A stretch of DNA of 64,000 nucleotides from CAYSEW01 sp964430245 (GCA_964430245.1 CAYSEW010000005.1:62001-126000), one strand, 5' to 3'. Counted from the stretch's first letter, positions 1 to 9,610 are shown. Notes: generated from the sequence alone by a model not told the origin. Made by a program: numbers and translations.

Positions 1-1131
1 AACTTCAACTTTTTTTAATCTGGCATTGTTGTAATAGGTTTCTTTATTTTTATAATAGCCGTTAAGTACCAAGAACTTATCTAAATAAAAAGTATTCTTT
101 TCATTAAGAATAAAAACAATAGTATCTCCTATTCCGTAGCTGTTTTTTTGTCCATCGGCCCATGCTGTTCGAATATCACCATCTGTTAAATTACTTGTAG
201 GGTAGCTGGAGGTAGGATGTGTGCAATAACTATTGATGGGTTTAATTGGGTTTTTCATCCTATGATTGGTCTTGGAGGTATCATTTACATGGTACTCAAT
301 TGTAAGCATTGAATTCTGAGCAAGATTAAAATCAGAGGCTGAAAGACTGCATATAGAGTCTTTAAATTCTATTCCCTCAATCCCATTTATCTTCCATACC
401 ATGGTGTCGTTGTAATTCATTAGATCTCTTACATCTATTTCAAGTTTGAAATTGTCTATCATTCCTTTACCCCAGCTAGAAGCAGGAGAAAGATCGTATC
501 TAAATATCCTTGGGGAATAATATACCATAGGGCTTTTGCTAGTTTCTGAATCTTCATGTTGAGTAGCGACTTTATAGGTAATGATCAACTCTTTTTCAGG
601 TTTATCATACCATTCATTGTCTTCTGTGAAAAACAATTCACTTAAATGCCATTTTCTGGCATATCGGTTAAAAGGTCCTACCATATAATCATTTACTTGT
701 TCCTCACCATAAAATGTAATGGAATCAGTTTTGGTTATATAGCTTATAACTTCACCTCCCCATTCAATTTTAAAATCTTTTATATAATCTTGATCAAATT
801 GTTCATTTTTAGAACCTAAACTAATTTCAGGTTCAATTCCATTCTCATAATAATCTCTAAAAATCCAGTAATCTACAGGAAACCCGTACAGTACTTTCCC
901 ATTAAAATCTCCTTCAAAAACATATTTTACAGTTACCTCGCAATAATCATCTACTATTTTAATAAAAAGATCTTCTTTGATCACTTTAATCCTGGGTTCA
1001 TTAAGAAAACGGATGTTACCTGTTTGGTAAAAATAGGATTCATTTACAGGACCTCCATTTCCATAGGAAGTGACTGAAAATAAGGTGCATATTAGTAGGG
1101 TAAATATTAAAGCTCTTTGTGTAATATTCAT
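1..1131 (-). CDS. Secreted protein with C-terminal NADase-type glycan-binding (discoidin-like) domain, partial
   Basis: Reading the minus strand from the ATG at 1131 gives an open frame of 377 codons that runs off the left window edge, so the C-terminus is missing. It opens with a signal peptide (about residues 1-24, hydrophobic core then VTSYG). The first part (MNGGP-like start, LFIKIVDDYCEVTVKYVF) resembles DUF4424-type beta domains. Around residues 305-375 there is a Thr/Ser-rich start, then NLTDGDIRTAWADGQ and GIGDTIVF. That pattern is typical of the discoidin-like domain called the NADase-type glycan-binding domain. The downstream gene starts 16 bp away on the same strand, so the two probably form an operon. 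The substrate is unknown; extracellular or cell-surface binding is inferred. Confidence 0.75.
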   Translation of the reverse strand, partial: MNITQRALIFTLLICTLFSVTSYGNGGPVNESYFYQTGNIRFLNEPRIKVIKEDLFIKIVDDYCEVTVKYVFEGDFNGKVLYGFPVDYWIFRDYYENGIEPEISLGSKNEQFDQDYIKDFKIEWGGEVISYITKTDSITFYGEEQVNDYMVGPFNRYARKWHLSELFFTEDNEWYDKPEKELIITYKVATQHEDSETSKSPMVYYSPRIFRYDLSPASSWGKGMIDNFKLEIDVRDLMNYNDTMVWKINGIEGIEFKDSICSLSASDFNLAQNSMLTIEYHVNDTSKTNHRMKNPIKPINSYCTHPTSSYPTSNLTDGDIRTAWADGQKNSYGIGDTIVFILNEKNTFYLDKFLVLNGYYKNKETYYNNARLKKVEV

Positions 1132-1147
1132 GTTTTATGATTTAGTG

Positions 1148-2410
1148 TTAATTTTTCTTTTCCATAGGGGCAAAGTCAAACACTACATTGTTAATTTGAT
1201 TAAATTTATTAATGGATCTTTCAATAATAGGTTCTATTTTACCTTTAAACGCCCATGAACCAGCCCAACCTTCCTGATGAGCATCTAATAGCACATAGGC
1301 TGTTTTATTATGGATCTTAAAATAGGTAACTTTTGAGAAAACGTCATTGCCAAAAGGAGAAATTGAAGCTGCAGCAGCATTGGCACAAGCTTTAATTACA
1401 GCAGTAGTTTCATTAGTAAATGGAATACTGATACTTTTTTGAACAAAAGCCATGTCCCATAAAGGATTCCTCAGCTCTTCATTGTTTAAAAATGCATTCA
1501 TTAAGCTATTGTATTTTTCCAAATTGTAAGGTATGTATATGTTGAAATAGGTAGAATCTTTATTTGAATAAAACAGGATCTTATTTCCTTTTTCATCATA
1601 AGAATATTCTGCAACTACATCCCATCCACCATCCATTAATGCCAACTCAGTTGAATGAGTAGTAACTAACTCATTGTCTACAATAATAAAATTTGTAGCA
1701 TATGAATATTCGTATCCAATGTCAGATTGAAACACATGTCCGTTGTTGAATTCTAAACCTGCACCTTCAAATCCATATTCATATATTTTTGTACTAGGGT
1801 TATAAAAGTAATAATCCCTTCCTTCTGATTTTGCATATAGGGTTTGATGCAAAGAGAAATCCGAATTCCCATCATTATTATAATCTGAAATTTCTAACTG
1901 AAAAATAGGGCCATCCCAATAAATTTCGCAGGACGTTGTTATGTCTTGTATTAGTTGATCATTACCTTTTGAGTAAACCATAACATTAGTGATTAAGTTG
2001 TCTGTTTTTTTGACCTTAAAATAATGATCTTTAGTGTTGTGTTTTTGTATAAACAGTGTGTCATTTCCTGTTTTATTCAGTTTTATTTTATGCTTTTTAT
2101 TGGTTCTAAGTTCATTCCAAACTCCAACTATTTTTTCATTATTAGTATTGTAATTTTTAAATATTAAACTTGCTATGGTGTCATTTTTTTTATTGAACTC
2201 AAATAACCTTAATTGATTGTCATTAATATTTCCTTTTAATAAGATAGGTGTATCGTATTTGTCATATTTATAAACGGCTTTACTGCCATCAATTAAAAAT
2301 TCTACTTGACCATTGCCGATAATGCCCGTGTAATTGTTTTGACTAAATAATATAAAAGGTGAAAATATATACAGGATTATACAGACGTATTTATGATAGT
2401 GATTATTCAT
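1148..2410 (-). CDS. Secreted hypothetical protein with a DxNxDG calcium-loop-like motif
   Basis: This 420-residue protein has a signal peptide ending near ILFSQ (residues 1-24). The N-terminal half is beta-rich and has the look of proteins that describe a small soluble lipoprotein-like barrel (Y.G.I, Y.Y.K, pI.LKG, IVGVW). Near residue 175 the segment EISDYNNDGNSDFSL matches the Asp/Asn-rich loop seen in XAC2610-like and FG-GAP-like proteins. The C-terminal 90 residues (GWAGSWAFKG, then VVFDFAP) form a separate domain. I cannot assign a reaction. It is the first gene of the probable two-gene unit with the discoidin-like protein downstream. It is likely periplasmic or surface-located. Confidence 0.8.
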   Translation of the reverse strand: MNNHYHKYVCIILYIFSPFILFSQNNYTGIIGNGQVEFLIDGSKAVYKYDKYDTPILLKGNINDNQLRLFEFNKKNDTIASLIFKNYNTNNEKIVGVWNELRTNKKHKIKLNKTGNDTLFIQKHNTKDHYFKVKKTDNLITNVMVYSKGNDQLIQDITTSCEIYWDGPIFQLEISDYNNDGNSDFSLHQTLYAKSEGRDYYFYNPSTKIYEYGFEGAGLEFNNGHVFQSDIGYEYSYATNFIIVDNELVTTHSTELALMDGGWDVVAEYSYDEKGNKILFYSNKDSTYFNIYIPYNLEKYNSLMNAFLNNEELRNPLWDMAFVQKSISIPFTNETTAVIKACANAAAASISPFGNDVFSKVTYFKIHNKTAYVLLDAHQEGWAGSWAFKGKIEPIIERSINKFNQINNVVFDFAPMEKKN

Positions 2411-2614
2411 AGAAAATCAGGATCTTCAATTTTAGTGCCATTTATTAAGTATCTAATTTTACATTCTTTCCAGATAGTCTTAATAAAAGATTTTATCTAT
2501 AAATTAATAAAATAAGTCGTTATAAATTCTTATTTTATCGAAAAATAATATTATATTTGAAGTTGTTTAAAATAAACATAAATCAAAAAATTTAAATATT
2601 TTATTTTAATTAAT
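2411..2614. promoter_or_regulatory. Divergent intergenic region with a candidate -7 element
   Basis: This 204-bp AT-rich gap separates the minus-strand secreted pair from the plus-strand small ORF and SulP gene. TATATTTG at 2552-2559 fits the Bacteroidota -7 consensus TAnnTTTG and lies 55 bp before the ATG at 2615, but I see no TTG at the expected -33 spacing. I found no clear minus-strand promoter. No other structure stands out. Confidence 0.35.
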
Positions 2615-2920
2615 ATGAATATTTTAAAATGTTTTAATCAGGTTAGTATTAATACCTGTTTTATAATTTGCTTTAGTATTTTCATGTCCAACATGCTTGT
2701 TTTAAAATACACTGACCTAGCAGTTGTAGATGCTATAGAATTATCAGAATCTGAAAGTGAAGAAATTGAAGAGACAGAATTTGATGAGTTTTTAATAGTT
2801 TCAGATATTGAAATCAATTCCATTAAAAAAAATAAATATTTAAACTCTAGATCAAATCTAACTATCATCCGACATTTCATGGATGTTTTTACTCCACCTC
2901 CGGAGTTCACTACATGTTAA
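2615..2920 (+). CDS. Small acidic membrane-anchored or exported protein upstream of SulP
   Basis: The 101-residue ORF has a hydrophobic N-terminal segment (about residues 12-30), then an acidic Ser/Glu stretch (ELSESESEEIEETEFDEF) and a C-terminal tail ending in TPPPEFTTC. Small Bacteroidota proteins with a hydrophobic start and a terminal PPPE-type tail are often found beside transporters; that is recollection, not a search. A candidate -7 box (2552-2559) lies upstream and the SulP gene starts 69 bp downstream. An antisense ORF covers the same DNA, but the plus-strand one has the more protein-like layout and operon position. It could still be non-coding. Confidence 0.5.
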   Translation: MNILKCFNQVSINTCFIICFSIFMSNMLVLKYTDLAVVDAIELSESESEEIEETEFDEFLIVSDIEINSIKKNKYLNSRSNLTIIRHFMDVFTPPPEFTTC

Positions 2921-2989
2921 CTTAAAGATTACCTCCTTTTTTTATTAAGTTTTTTTCAGGCATTTGCCTATTTATTAAATTAAAGTTAC

Positions 2990-4570
2990 ATGTTTAAAAA
3001 AGATAGATTATTAAATTTTTCTCATTTATCAAATGATTTTCCTGCTTCCATTGTAGTATGGTTAGTTGCATTACCATTATGTCTTGGCATAGCTCAAGGG
3101 TCCGGTGCTGAACCCTTTACTGGTATAGTTGCTGGTATAATTGGCGGTTTAGTTGTTACATTAATCAGTGGTTCTAGATTCGGAGTTAGTGGACCTGCTG
3201 CCGGCCTTATTACCATTGTTGCTGCAGCTATTCTTGATCTAGGTTATGAAGCATTTTTACTTGCTGTTGTTCTTTCTGGTATTATTCAAATATTATTAGG
3301 ACTTTTTCGACTAGGCATTATTGCTTATTTTATTTCTACTTCTGTAATACATGGAATGCTAGCAGCAATTGGTTTGATTTTGATTTTTAAACAAGTCCCT
3401 CATGCAATTGGCTATGATGCTGATTATGAAGGTGATCAGTCTTTTAATCAAATTGATGGTCAGAATACATTCACTGAAATTTTGAATAGTTTAGATTTTA
3501 TGGAGTTTGGTGCTTTTTTTATTTTTATTATCTCGATTTTACTTTTACTTATTTGGGAATTACCTTCATTAAAAAGTAATTCAAAATTAAAGTTTGTACC
3601 AATTTCACTAATTGTTGTAATTGTTGGAGCTGTTCTTAATTATCTATTTGGAACAATGGGTGGAAATATGTCACAATTTGAATTAGGAAGTTCACACTTA
3701 GTAAATCTTCCTGATGCTTTAACTACTGGTGATTATAAAAGCTTAATTAAGTTACCTGATTTTACAGCATTTGATAATTCAAAGGTATACGTTTATGCTA
3801 TTACCTTGGCCTTAGTAGCAAGTGTTGAAACATTATTGAGCTTAGAGGCGACAGACAACTTAGATCCAGATAAAAATATTTCACCTACTAATTTAGAGCT
3901 TAAGGCACAGGGAGTAGGAAATTTTATTTCTGGTCTAGTTGGAGGACTTCCGATAACTATGGTTATTGTTAGAAGCTCTGCTAATATTAATGCCAATGCT
4001 AAAACACAGCTTTCTGCCGTATTGCATGCTGTCCTATTAACTGCAAGTGTGTTTTTATTCCCAACATTTTTAGAGATGATACCACTAGCATCATTGGCAG
4101 CTATATTGATAGTTATTGGATTTAAATTAGTTAAAATTCAAAACATTATTAAAGCACTTAAAAACGATCTGGAAACAGGTTTAGTAACCATTATTACTAT
4201 AATAGCTGTCTTTTTAACTGATCTACTTATAGGTGTTGGTATTGGCTTTGCATTTTCTATGTTTTTTATCCTAAGAAAAAATTATGAATTGGCATTTATC
4301 TCTCATACAAAAGGAAAAGAAACAGTCATATCATTTGCACAGATTGTTTCATTTTTAAATAAAGGGGCATTGATGCAAACCTTAAGAAAAATCCCGCCTG
4401 GTTCTAAAGTAAAGATGAGTGCTATAAAATGCCATACTATGAGTAAAGAAATTCAGGAAGTGATTGCTAATTTCAGGGATGTTACAAGTAAAAAGAATGA
4501 CATTGAACTAGAGCTAATGGGTTTTAATAAATTCGATCTTTTGAATAAAAAGAAGGACTCAGAAGAGTAA
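2990..4570 (+). CDS. SulP-family inorganic anion transporter
   Basis: The 526-residue integral membrane protein begins with the SulP signature region (SIVVWLVALPLCLGIAQGSG, then GIVAGIIGGLV and SGSRFGVSGPAAGL). It carries about 10-12 hydrophobic segments over residues 20-430. SulP proteins move sulfate, bicarbonate or other anions with Na+ or H+ across the inner membrane. In many Bacteroidota the gene sits beside a carbonic anhydrase, which suggests bicarbonate; no carbonic anhydrase is seen here. The C-terminal cytoplasmic tail (about 90 residues) looks like a short or divergent STAS domain. The neighbours are the small acidic ORF 69 bp upstream and a barrel-like gene 40 bp downstream. The substrate is not determined. 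Confidence 0.9.
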   Translation: MFKKDRLLNFSHLSNDFPASIVVWLVALPLCLGIAQGSGAEPFTGIVAGIIGGLVVTLISGSRFGVSGPAAGLITIVAAAILDLGYEAFLLAVVLSGIIQILLGLFRLGIIAYFISTSVIHGMLAAIGLILIFKQVPHAIGYDADYEGDQSFNQIDGQNTFTEILNSLDFMEFGAFFIFIISILLLLIWELPSLKSNSKLKFVPISLIVVIVGAVLNYLFGTMGGNMSQFELGSSHLVNLPDALTTGDYKSLIKLPDFTAFDNSKVYVYAITLALVASVETLLSLEATDNLDPDKNISPTNLELKAQGVGNFISGLVGGLPITMVIVRSSANINANAKTQLSAVLHAVLLTASVFLFPTFLEMIPLASLAAILIVIGFKLVKIQNIIKALKNDLETGLVTIITIIAVFLTDLLIGVGIGFAFSMFFILRKNYELAFISHTKGKETVISFAQIVSFLNKGALMQTLRKIPPGSKVKMSAIKCHTMSKEIQEVIANFRDVTSKKNDIELELMGFNKFDLLNKKKDSEE

Positions 4571-4610
4571 TTATGTCTAATAGAATGCAATTATATGCTT
4601 ATATTTAAGT

Positions 4611-5285
4611 ATGAAAAGATGGCTGTTATTTTTAATATTAATCATTAATTGTTCTATTACTGCTCAACATGAAAGAACTAATAATAATCTTTTATTTACA
4701 GCCGAATATGGGCTTTTAAATACTTCTGATAAGTTCTTGGGTAATTTTTCTGAAATTTCTGGAAATAGTTTTGGGTTAAGTATTGGTAAATACATTGCAA
4801 CTAAACAAACTGGAATTTTACCAATATCCATTAGGTTGCAATATAATTATCAGAGAATGAATTTGCCTGTTATTAGCACTAGTTCAATCAATCTTACCGA
4901 GCATTGGGTTACTTTTCCTATTCAATTCGATATGCATTTATTTTCAATGTTATTGAATAAATCTTCTAAGCATGAATGTAGGAGCTTAAATAATGGTTTA
5001 TCTCTGGCTATTTATCCTGGATTTGGTTTTGTAGATGGCTATGATAATATCAATAAAAAATGGCCTCTTCCATTAGAAATTGGTTATTCAATGAATGTTT
5101 CTAAATCCGGTGGACATAAAAGTGTAGCTAGCAAGGATATTCATTTTTATTTCTTTGCTCGTATAGACCTTAACCCAAGATATGAATCAATAGGATTACC
5201 AATCAGTAAAATTCATGAGCACTGTTTCGGACTACGTATACAATACACCCATTATAAAACTTATAATTTCCTTAATGTCAATTGA
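4611..5285 (+). CDS. Probable outer-membrane beta-barrel protein
   Basis: This 224-residue protein has a signal peptide (residues 1-19, ending TAQ) followed by alternating aromatic/polar strands such as SIRLQYNYQRM and HFYFFARIDLNP. The final strand (HCFGLRIQYTHYKTYNFL) is the kind that closes an outer-membrane barrel. No catalytic motif is visible. It starts 40 bp after the SulP gene on the same strand and may be co-transcribed. It ends 4 bp from the stop of the convergent phosphodiesterase gene. Its function is unknown. Confidence 0.7.
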   Translation: MKRWLLFLILIINCSITAQHERTNNNLLFTAEYGLLNTSDKFLGNFSEISGNSFGLSIGKYIATKQTGILPISIRLQYNYQRMNLPVISTSSINLTEHWVTFPIQFDMHLFSMLLNKSSKHECRSLNNGLSLAIYPGFGFVDGYDNINKKWPLPLEIGYSMNVSKSGGHKSVASKDIHFYFFARIDLNPRYESIGLPISKIHEHCFGLRIQYTHYKTYNFLNVN

Positions 5286-5289
5286 TAAA

Positions 5290-6249
5290 CTAATTCAGTA
5301 AAGAGATCCCATCTGTTTTACAATTAAAAGCTTGGCTGGTTATACCCATAAAATCTAGAATGGTGGGAACAAGGTCTGCCTGAGTACTTGAGCAGCTTTG
5401 AGAAAACAAAAGGGTAGGGTGCTGTGCATAGAAAATGGTATTGATAATGTGTTCGTTATCTTGTCCACCGCCATGTCCAGTGCCATCACCACCATGGTCG
5501 GATACTATTAGGATAAGCCAATCTTCTCCATTTGCTCTTTTATTGTCGATGATGGTAAATAATTGCTGAACATATGTATCTGTTTGGGTAAGAGTTTCAC
5601 AATATTCTGTAATTGTTGGACTATATCCATATCCATGGCCAGCTGCATCAGGATCATCGAAATGTAGGAATAATACATCAGGGTCTATGGGGTTATGATT
5701 GAGTAGCGCATCTTCAGCCAGCTGATAAACCTCAGCATCGTTAATACTGGTTTCAGGTGCGTGATCTGCATAGGAATGAGCTAAATAATCATTGATAGGA
5801 GTCCAGTTAACAATGGATGCAGTATTTATACTATTATCAGCATTTTCTATGTAAGAGAAAAAATGAGGAAAATCATTTAGATGATGATCGTTAAAGCTAT
5901 TATTGGTTACCTGATGTTTACACCAATGTACTCCAGTGACTAAGCTAGACCAATTAGGTCCACTCATTGTATAATCTTCTACTACATGACTGTTGTTATA
6001 GAACACATTATTTTGTTGCGAAAGCTGATACATAAATGGAGTAATACTTTCTTGCATAGCATCGGACCTGAAGCCATCAATACCTATGACCAATACTTTT
6101 CTGTTAATCTTATTGGTGTCTATTGTTATAGTGTTGTCTGTGCAAGAATTGTCACCTAAACCATTAGAGCAGGTAGTTGTTGTTTTTCTACATGAGTAAA
6201 TTGTGATTAAAACAATCATGATCAGTACATTATATACAAGCTGTTTCAT
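5290..6249 (-). CDS. Alkaline-phosphatase-superfamily lipoprotein (type I phosphodiesterase/nucleotide pyrophosphatase-like)
   Basis: I prefer the ATG at 6249 (319 residues). An ATG at 6270 adds seven residues but overlaps the previous gene; with 6249 the gap is 4 bp and a normal lipoprotein signal results (lipobox IYSC). Metal-site motifs of the family are in order: VIGIDGFRSD, then SGPNWSSLVTG around the nucleophile, then HFDDPDAAGHGYG, then SDHGGDGTGHGG. The nucleophile position reads Ser where nucleotide pyrophosphatases usually have Thr. It probably hydrolyses a phosphodiester or phosphomonoester outside the cytoplasm. It is the last gene of the probable operon with the SpoIIE sensor. 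Confidence 0.85.
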   Translation of the reverse strand: MKQLVYNVLIMIVLITIYSCRKTTTTCSNGLGDNSCTDNTITIDTNKINRKVLVIGIDGFRSDAMQESITPFMYQLSQQNNVFYNNSHVVEDYTMSGPNWSSLVTGVHWCKHQVTNNSFNDHHLNDFPHFFSYIENADNSINTASIVNWTPINDYLAHSYADHAPETSINDAEVYQLAEDALLNHNPIDPDVLFLHFDDPDAAGHGYGYSPTITEYCETLTQTDTYVQQLFTIIDNKRANGEDWLILIVSDHGGDGTGHGGGQDNEHIINTIFYAQHPTLLFSQSCSSTQADLVPTILDFMGITSQAFNCKTDGISLLN

Positions 6250-6253
6250 TTTA

Positions 6254-9200
6254 TTAAATTTTAATTCCAATTACAAGTATGTCATCTATCTGTTCATGAG
6301 AGCTCATCCAGGCATCCATTGTTTGTTCTAATTTGATTTTCTGATCTTTCATAGATAGGTTAGAAAACTCAATGAGTTTTTGCTTGAACTGTTTATACAT
6401 GAATTTTTTTCCTTTAATACCTCCGAATTGATCGGGATATCCATCTGAAAACAGGTAGATGGTATCTCCTTTTTCTAAAGTGATATTCTGGCTTTTGTAG
6501 TTTTTAGTCCTTGGGCTGAATGAGCCAATGGCAAAATCATCTCCACTGTGCTGGATCAGCTCTTCATTTCTAATTTGATAGATGCTGTTCTTTGCACCAG
6601 AAAATTGCAAAGAGAGTTTTTTTAGATCGAACGAACAGATGGTCAGATCCATACCATCTCTAATATATCCTTGGTTGTTTTCTTTATTGAGGGCTTTATG
6701 GACGGATTCATTCAAATGGTTCAATATTTCCGATGTGTCGCTTAATTGCTTTTCATCTGTGGCAGCATTGAGGCCATTGGCACCAATAAAGCTCATAAAT
6801 GCACCAGGAACACCATGTCCTGTACAATCTACAGCAGCAATAATAGCACGGTCTTTTAGTTGCTTAAACCAATAAAAATCTCCGCTTACAATGTCTTTTG
6901 GCCTAAAGAGGATGAAAGCTTCTGGAAACAATTGGTTGATGTTTGCTTCATATGGTAGTATAGAATCTTGTAATCTTTTGGCGTAGTTAATACTATCGAT
7001 GATCTCTTTATTCTTTTCTTCTGCCAATAGTCTATTGTTCTCAGACTCCTCATGCTTACTAGCCAATTCTTTTGTTCTTTCTTTTACTGTTTGTTGTAAT
7101 TGAAGCTGACGTGATTTAAGCTGTTTAGTTCTAATTCTTATTAATAAGTATATTGATAATAATAACAAGCCAATACAAATTGAAATGAACCACCAGGTGA
7201 TCCAGAAGGGAGGTGTAATGGTGAAAGTAAAAGAAATGGGTTTACACCAAACACCATCTGAATTGGCAGCTTTAACTTCGAAGGTGTAAGTTCCAGGAGC
7301 TAATCTTGAATATTCAATGGACCTTTCTTTAGAATAATTCCATTCATTTTCCAATCCGTTAAGTCGGTAAGCATATTCTATATTTCTTTCAGATAAGAAA
7401 TGGATAGCAGAAAATTCAAATTTAATGTTGTTTTGATCGTAATTCAGGGAATGATTATATTTTAAATTCTCATATGGAGTTTTAAGCAAATATATTTTTT
7501 CTTCTTCTTCCCCTTTAACATAATTAATGCAATTAAAATAAATATTTGGCATTGTTGTATCGACATGGAAATCGACTGGATCCCACGTGTAAATATGGGT
7601 TCCATACCCCATCATTAATTCACCTTTATTATTTTCATTGATGAATTTATCTCCTCTTAATAGATTTTGCTCTATTATTCCATCTTCTTCGTTAAATAGC
7701 TGTATATGCCTATTTTTGGTATGAATGTAAATAAGCCCATGATTAGATGTTGCCCAAAGATTACCAACTTTGTCAATTTTGATCATTGATGTAGCGTTGG
7801 TTGGTAATCCATCTTCAATAGTATAACTATCTAAAAGTTTACCTGAATGTATATCAAAACATAAAATCCCATTATTCCATGTAGAAACCCAAATACTATC
7901 ATTTACTATGTCTAACCCTAAAATTGTAGGTGAATGCTCTTTTCCGAATGAAGAAAATGACATATTATTAGTATTTAAGGTGGCTACACCTACAGTAGCT
8001 GTGCCCATGTAAAGTATCGAATCTTTTAATGCAAAATCAGAAACAAGATTTGCCATACACGGAAAGCCACTCTCTCCATATTTATAATTAGTAAATTCTT
8101 GGGTTTTATTATTGAATTTTGTTAATCCATTTATCATATCCGACAACCATATTATATCATTATTTTGTTCTATAATAGCTCTATATATACCCTTAGAATT
8201 TTCAAAAAGATCAATTTCATTTGTATGTTCATTGAACTTGCCAATTTTCTGATGTGCACACCATAATTTATTGTTTTTGGAAATTAAAAAAGAGCCACCT
8301 TGGTAATCTTTTCGTACATACACTTCTCCATTTCCATAAAGTTTTTCATGATTTGGTTGTATACTACGCAATATTTTAAAACTTGGATCAAATTTTAAAA
8401 TTCCATAATTTGATGTAGCAAAAAAAGAATTATTGTATTCTGTTACATTATGTATATTGTAATTGTCTATACTTTTTTCTTGACGTAAATCCTGCTCTTT
8501 AAGTTTTTTTAAGTTTATAGTATTGATTTTCTGATCCTTAAAATTTAGAGTGTAAATCCCGTACATCATAGAACTTAACCAAAGGATATTATTGTCATAA
8601 TACATATCATAAAAAAGTTGATCTTTTTGGATTGAAGTATTGTAACTGAATGTACCATTTTGATAATATGGAAATAATGTATCAAAATTATTGTCAATTT
8701 TAAAAATCTCAACTCTCCTTCCGTCTTGAATTATTAATTCGTTCTTTTTAGTTTTTACGAAAGATTTTGGAGTTGTTAGTCTATAATTAGCATCACAATT
8801 CAACCAATATTCAAAAACTCCTGAATTTTCAATGAAGAAATAGAAGTTAGAATTATTAGATAATACTAACAAGGTATCTTTATTGTGTCTTTTAAAATCA
8901 ATTAAATATTCCGAACTGTCTTTTGATGAGAATTTAAAATAATCAAATACTTTTAGATCTTCATCAAAAGAAACAAAGCCTTTTTTGTAAAAGATCATTT
9001 TGCTATTTTCAGTGTCAGTAAATTTAAAATCATTAGAAGAAGTAAAATCATTTTTTAACTGCCCCTTAAGGCCTATAGAATCAATTGTGTTTAAATGTAA
9101 GTTGTATCTATATAAATAATTATTTGTAATAAATAGTAGTTGATCAGAATTGATTTGGTATATGTCATTAATGCTATATTTTTCATTTTCTCCTTCAATA

Positions 9201-9580
9201 TTAATCATGTGATCAGGCAGTTTAATTTTCTCAATATTATTTGTAGTAAGATCAATGTATTCTAAGCTTAAACTATTACTTTGCATATTGTAATTGTAAG
9301 TCCATATTCTATTGATGCCATTCTTAATAATATAAGTGAATTCACCCGACATTTTTTTATTATTCCATGATGTTTTGAATTCATAACCATCATATGAAAA
9401 TAACCCATTAGCTGAACCAAACCACATTACTCCCAAGCTATCCTTTAAAATGTTATTTACCATAACACTTGGCAACCCATCTCTTTCATTGAAGTTGTTG
9501 AATCGAAATTTTTTTTGCCCAAATACAGAAAGAGTTGAGATAAAAAGGAATAAAACAATATAGAATCTGGAGCAGTTCAT
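6254..9580 (-). CDS. Two-component-regulator propeller / Y_Y_Y / SpoIIE serine phosphatase sensor protein
   Basis: The 1108-residue protein has a signal peptide (1-22, VFGQ) and then about 690 residues of propeller repeats (SLGVMWFGSANGLFSYDG, and VGNLWATSNHGLIYIHT). A Y_Y_Y domain follows near 720-790 (ENEWNYS, LAPGTYTFEVKAANSDG), then one membrane helix at about 792-815 and a coiled-coil linker. A cytoplasmic SpoIIE/PP2C domain covers 862-1108, with motifs RPKDIVSGDFYW, VDCTGHGVPGAFMS and YLFSDGYPDQFGG. Propeller plus Y_Y_Y usually precedes a histidine kinase (hybrid two-component systems); here the output is a phosphatase. It lies 30 bp after the DUF255 gene and 4 bp before the phosphodiesterase gene. 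The ligand and phosphoprotein target are unknown. Confidence 0.92.
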   Translation of the reverse strand: MNCSRFYIVLFLFISTLSVFGQKKFRFNNFNERDGLPSVMVNNILKDSLGVMWFGSANGLFSYDGYEFKTSWNNKKMSGEFTYIIKNGINRIWTYNYNMQSNSLSLEYIDLTTNNIEKIKLPDHMINIEGENEKYSINDIYQINSDQLLFITNNYLYRYNLHLNTIDSIGLKGQLKNDFTSSNDFKFTDTENSKMIFYKKGFVSFDEDLKVFDYFKFSSKDSSEYLIDFKRHNKDTLLVLSNNSNFYFFIENSGVFEYWLNCDANYRLTTPKSFVKTKKNELIIQDGRRVEIFKIDNNFDTLFPYYQNGTFSYNTSIQKDQLFYDMYYDNNILWLSSMMYGIYTLNFKDQKINTINLKKLKEQDLRQEKSIDNYNIHNVTEYNNSFFATSNYGILKFDPSFKILRSIQPNHEKLYGNGEVYVRKDYQGGSFLISKNNKLWCAHQKIGKFNEHTNEIDLFENSKGIYRAIIEQNNDIIWLSDMINGLTKFNNKTQEFTNYKYGESGFPCMANLVSDFALKDSILYMGTATVGVATLNTNNMSFSSFGKEHSPTILGLDIVNDSIWVSTWNNGILCFDIHSGKLLDSYTIEDGLPTNATSMIKIDKVGNLWATSNHGLIYIHTKNRHIQLFNEEDGIIEQNLLRGDKFINENNKGELMMGYGTHIYTWDPVDFHVDTTMPNIYFNCINYVKGEEEEKIYLLKTPYENLKYNHSLNYDQNNIKFEFSAIHFLSERNIEYAYRLNGLENEWNYSKERSIEYSRLAPGTYTFEVKAANSDGVWCKPISFTFTITPPFWITWWFISICIGLLLLSIYLLIRIRTKQLKSRQLQLQQTVKERTKELASKHEESENNRLLAEEKNKEIIDSINYAKRLQDSILPYEANINQLFPEAFILFRPKDIVSGDFYWFKQLKDRAIIAAVDCTGHGVPGAFMSFIGANGLNAATDEKQLSDTSEILNHLNESVHKALNKENNQGYIRDGMDLTICSFDLKKLSLQFSGAKNSIYQIRNEELIQHSGDDFAIGSFSPRTKNYKSQNITLEKGDTIYLFSDGYPDQFGGIKGKKFMYKQFKQKLIEFSNLSMKDQKIKLEQTMDAWMSSHEQIDDILVIGIKI

Positions 9581-9610
9581 TCAACTAAAATAATAAATTT
9601 AGATTCAATA

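Noticed and set aside
1070..1258. Plus-strand ORF of 62 codons across the junction of the two secreted genes
   Set aside because: It is opposite two well-supported minus-strand genes and shows no protein-like features.
2638..2910. Minus-strand ORF of 90 codons opposite the small ORF before SulP
   Set aside because: It mirrors the acidic Ser/Glu stretch of the plus-strand ORF, has no signal or domain, and is oriented against the SulP unit.
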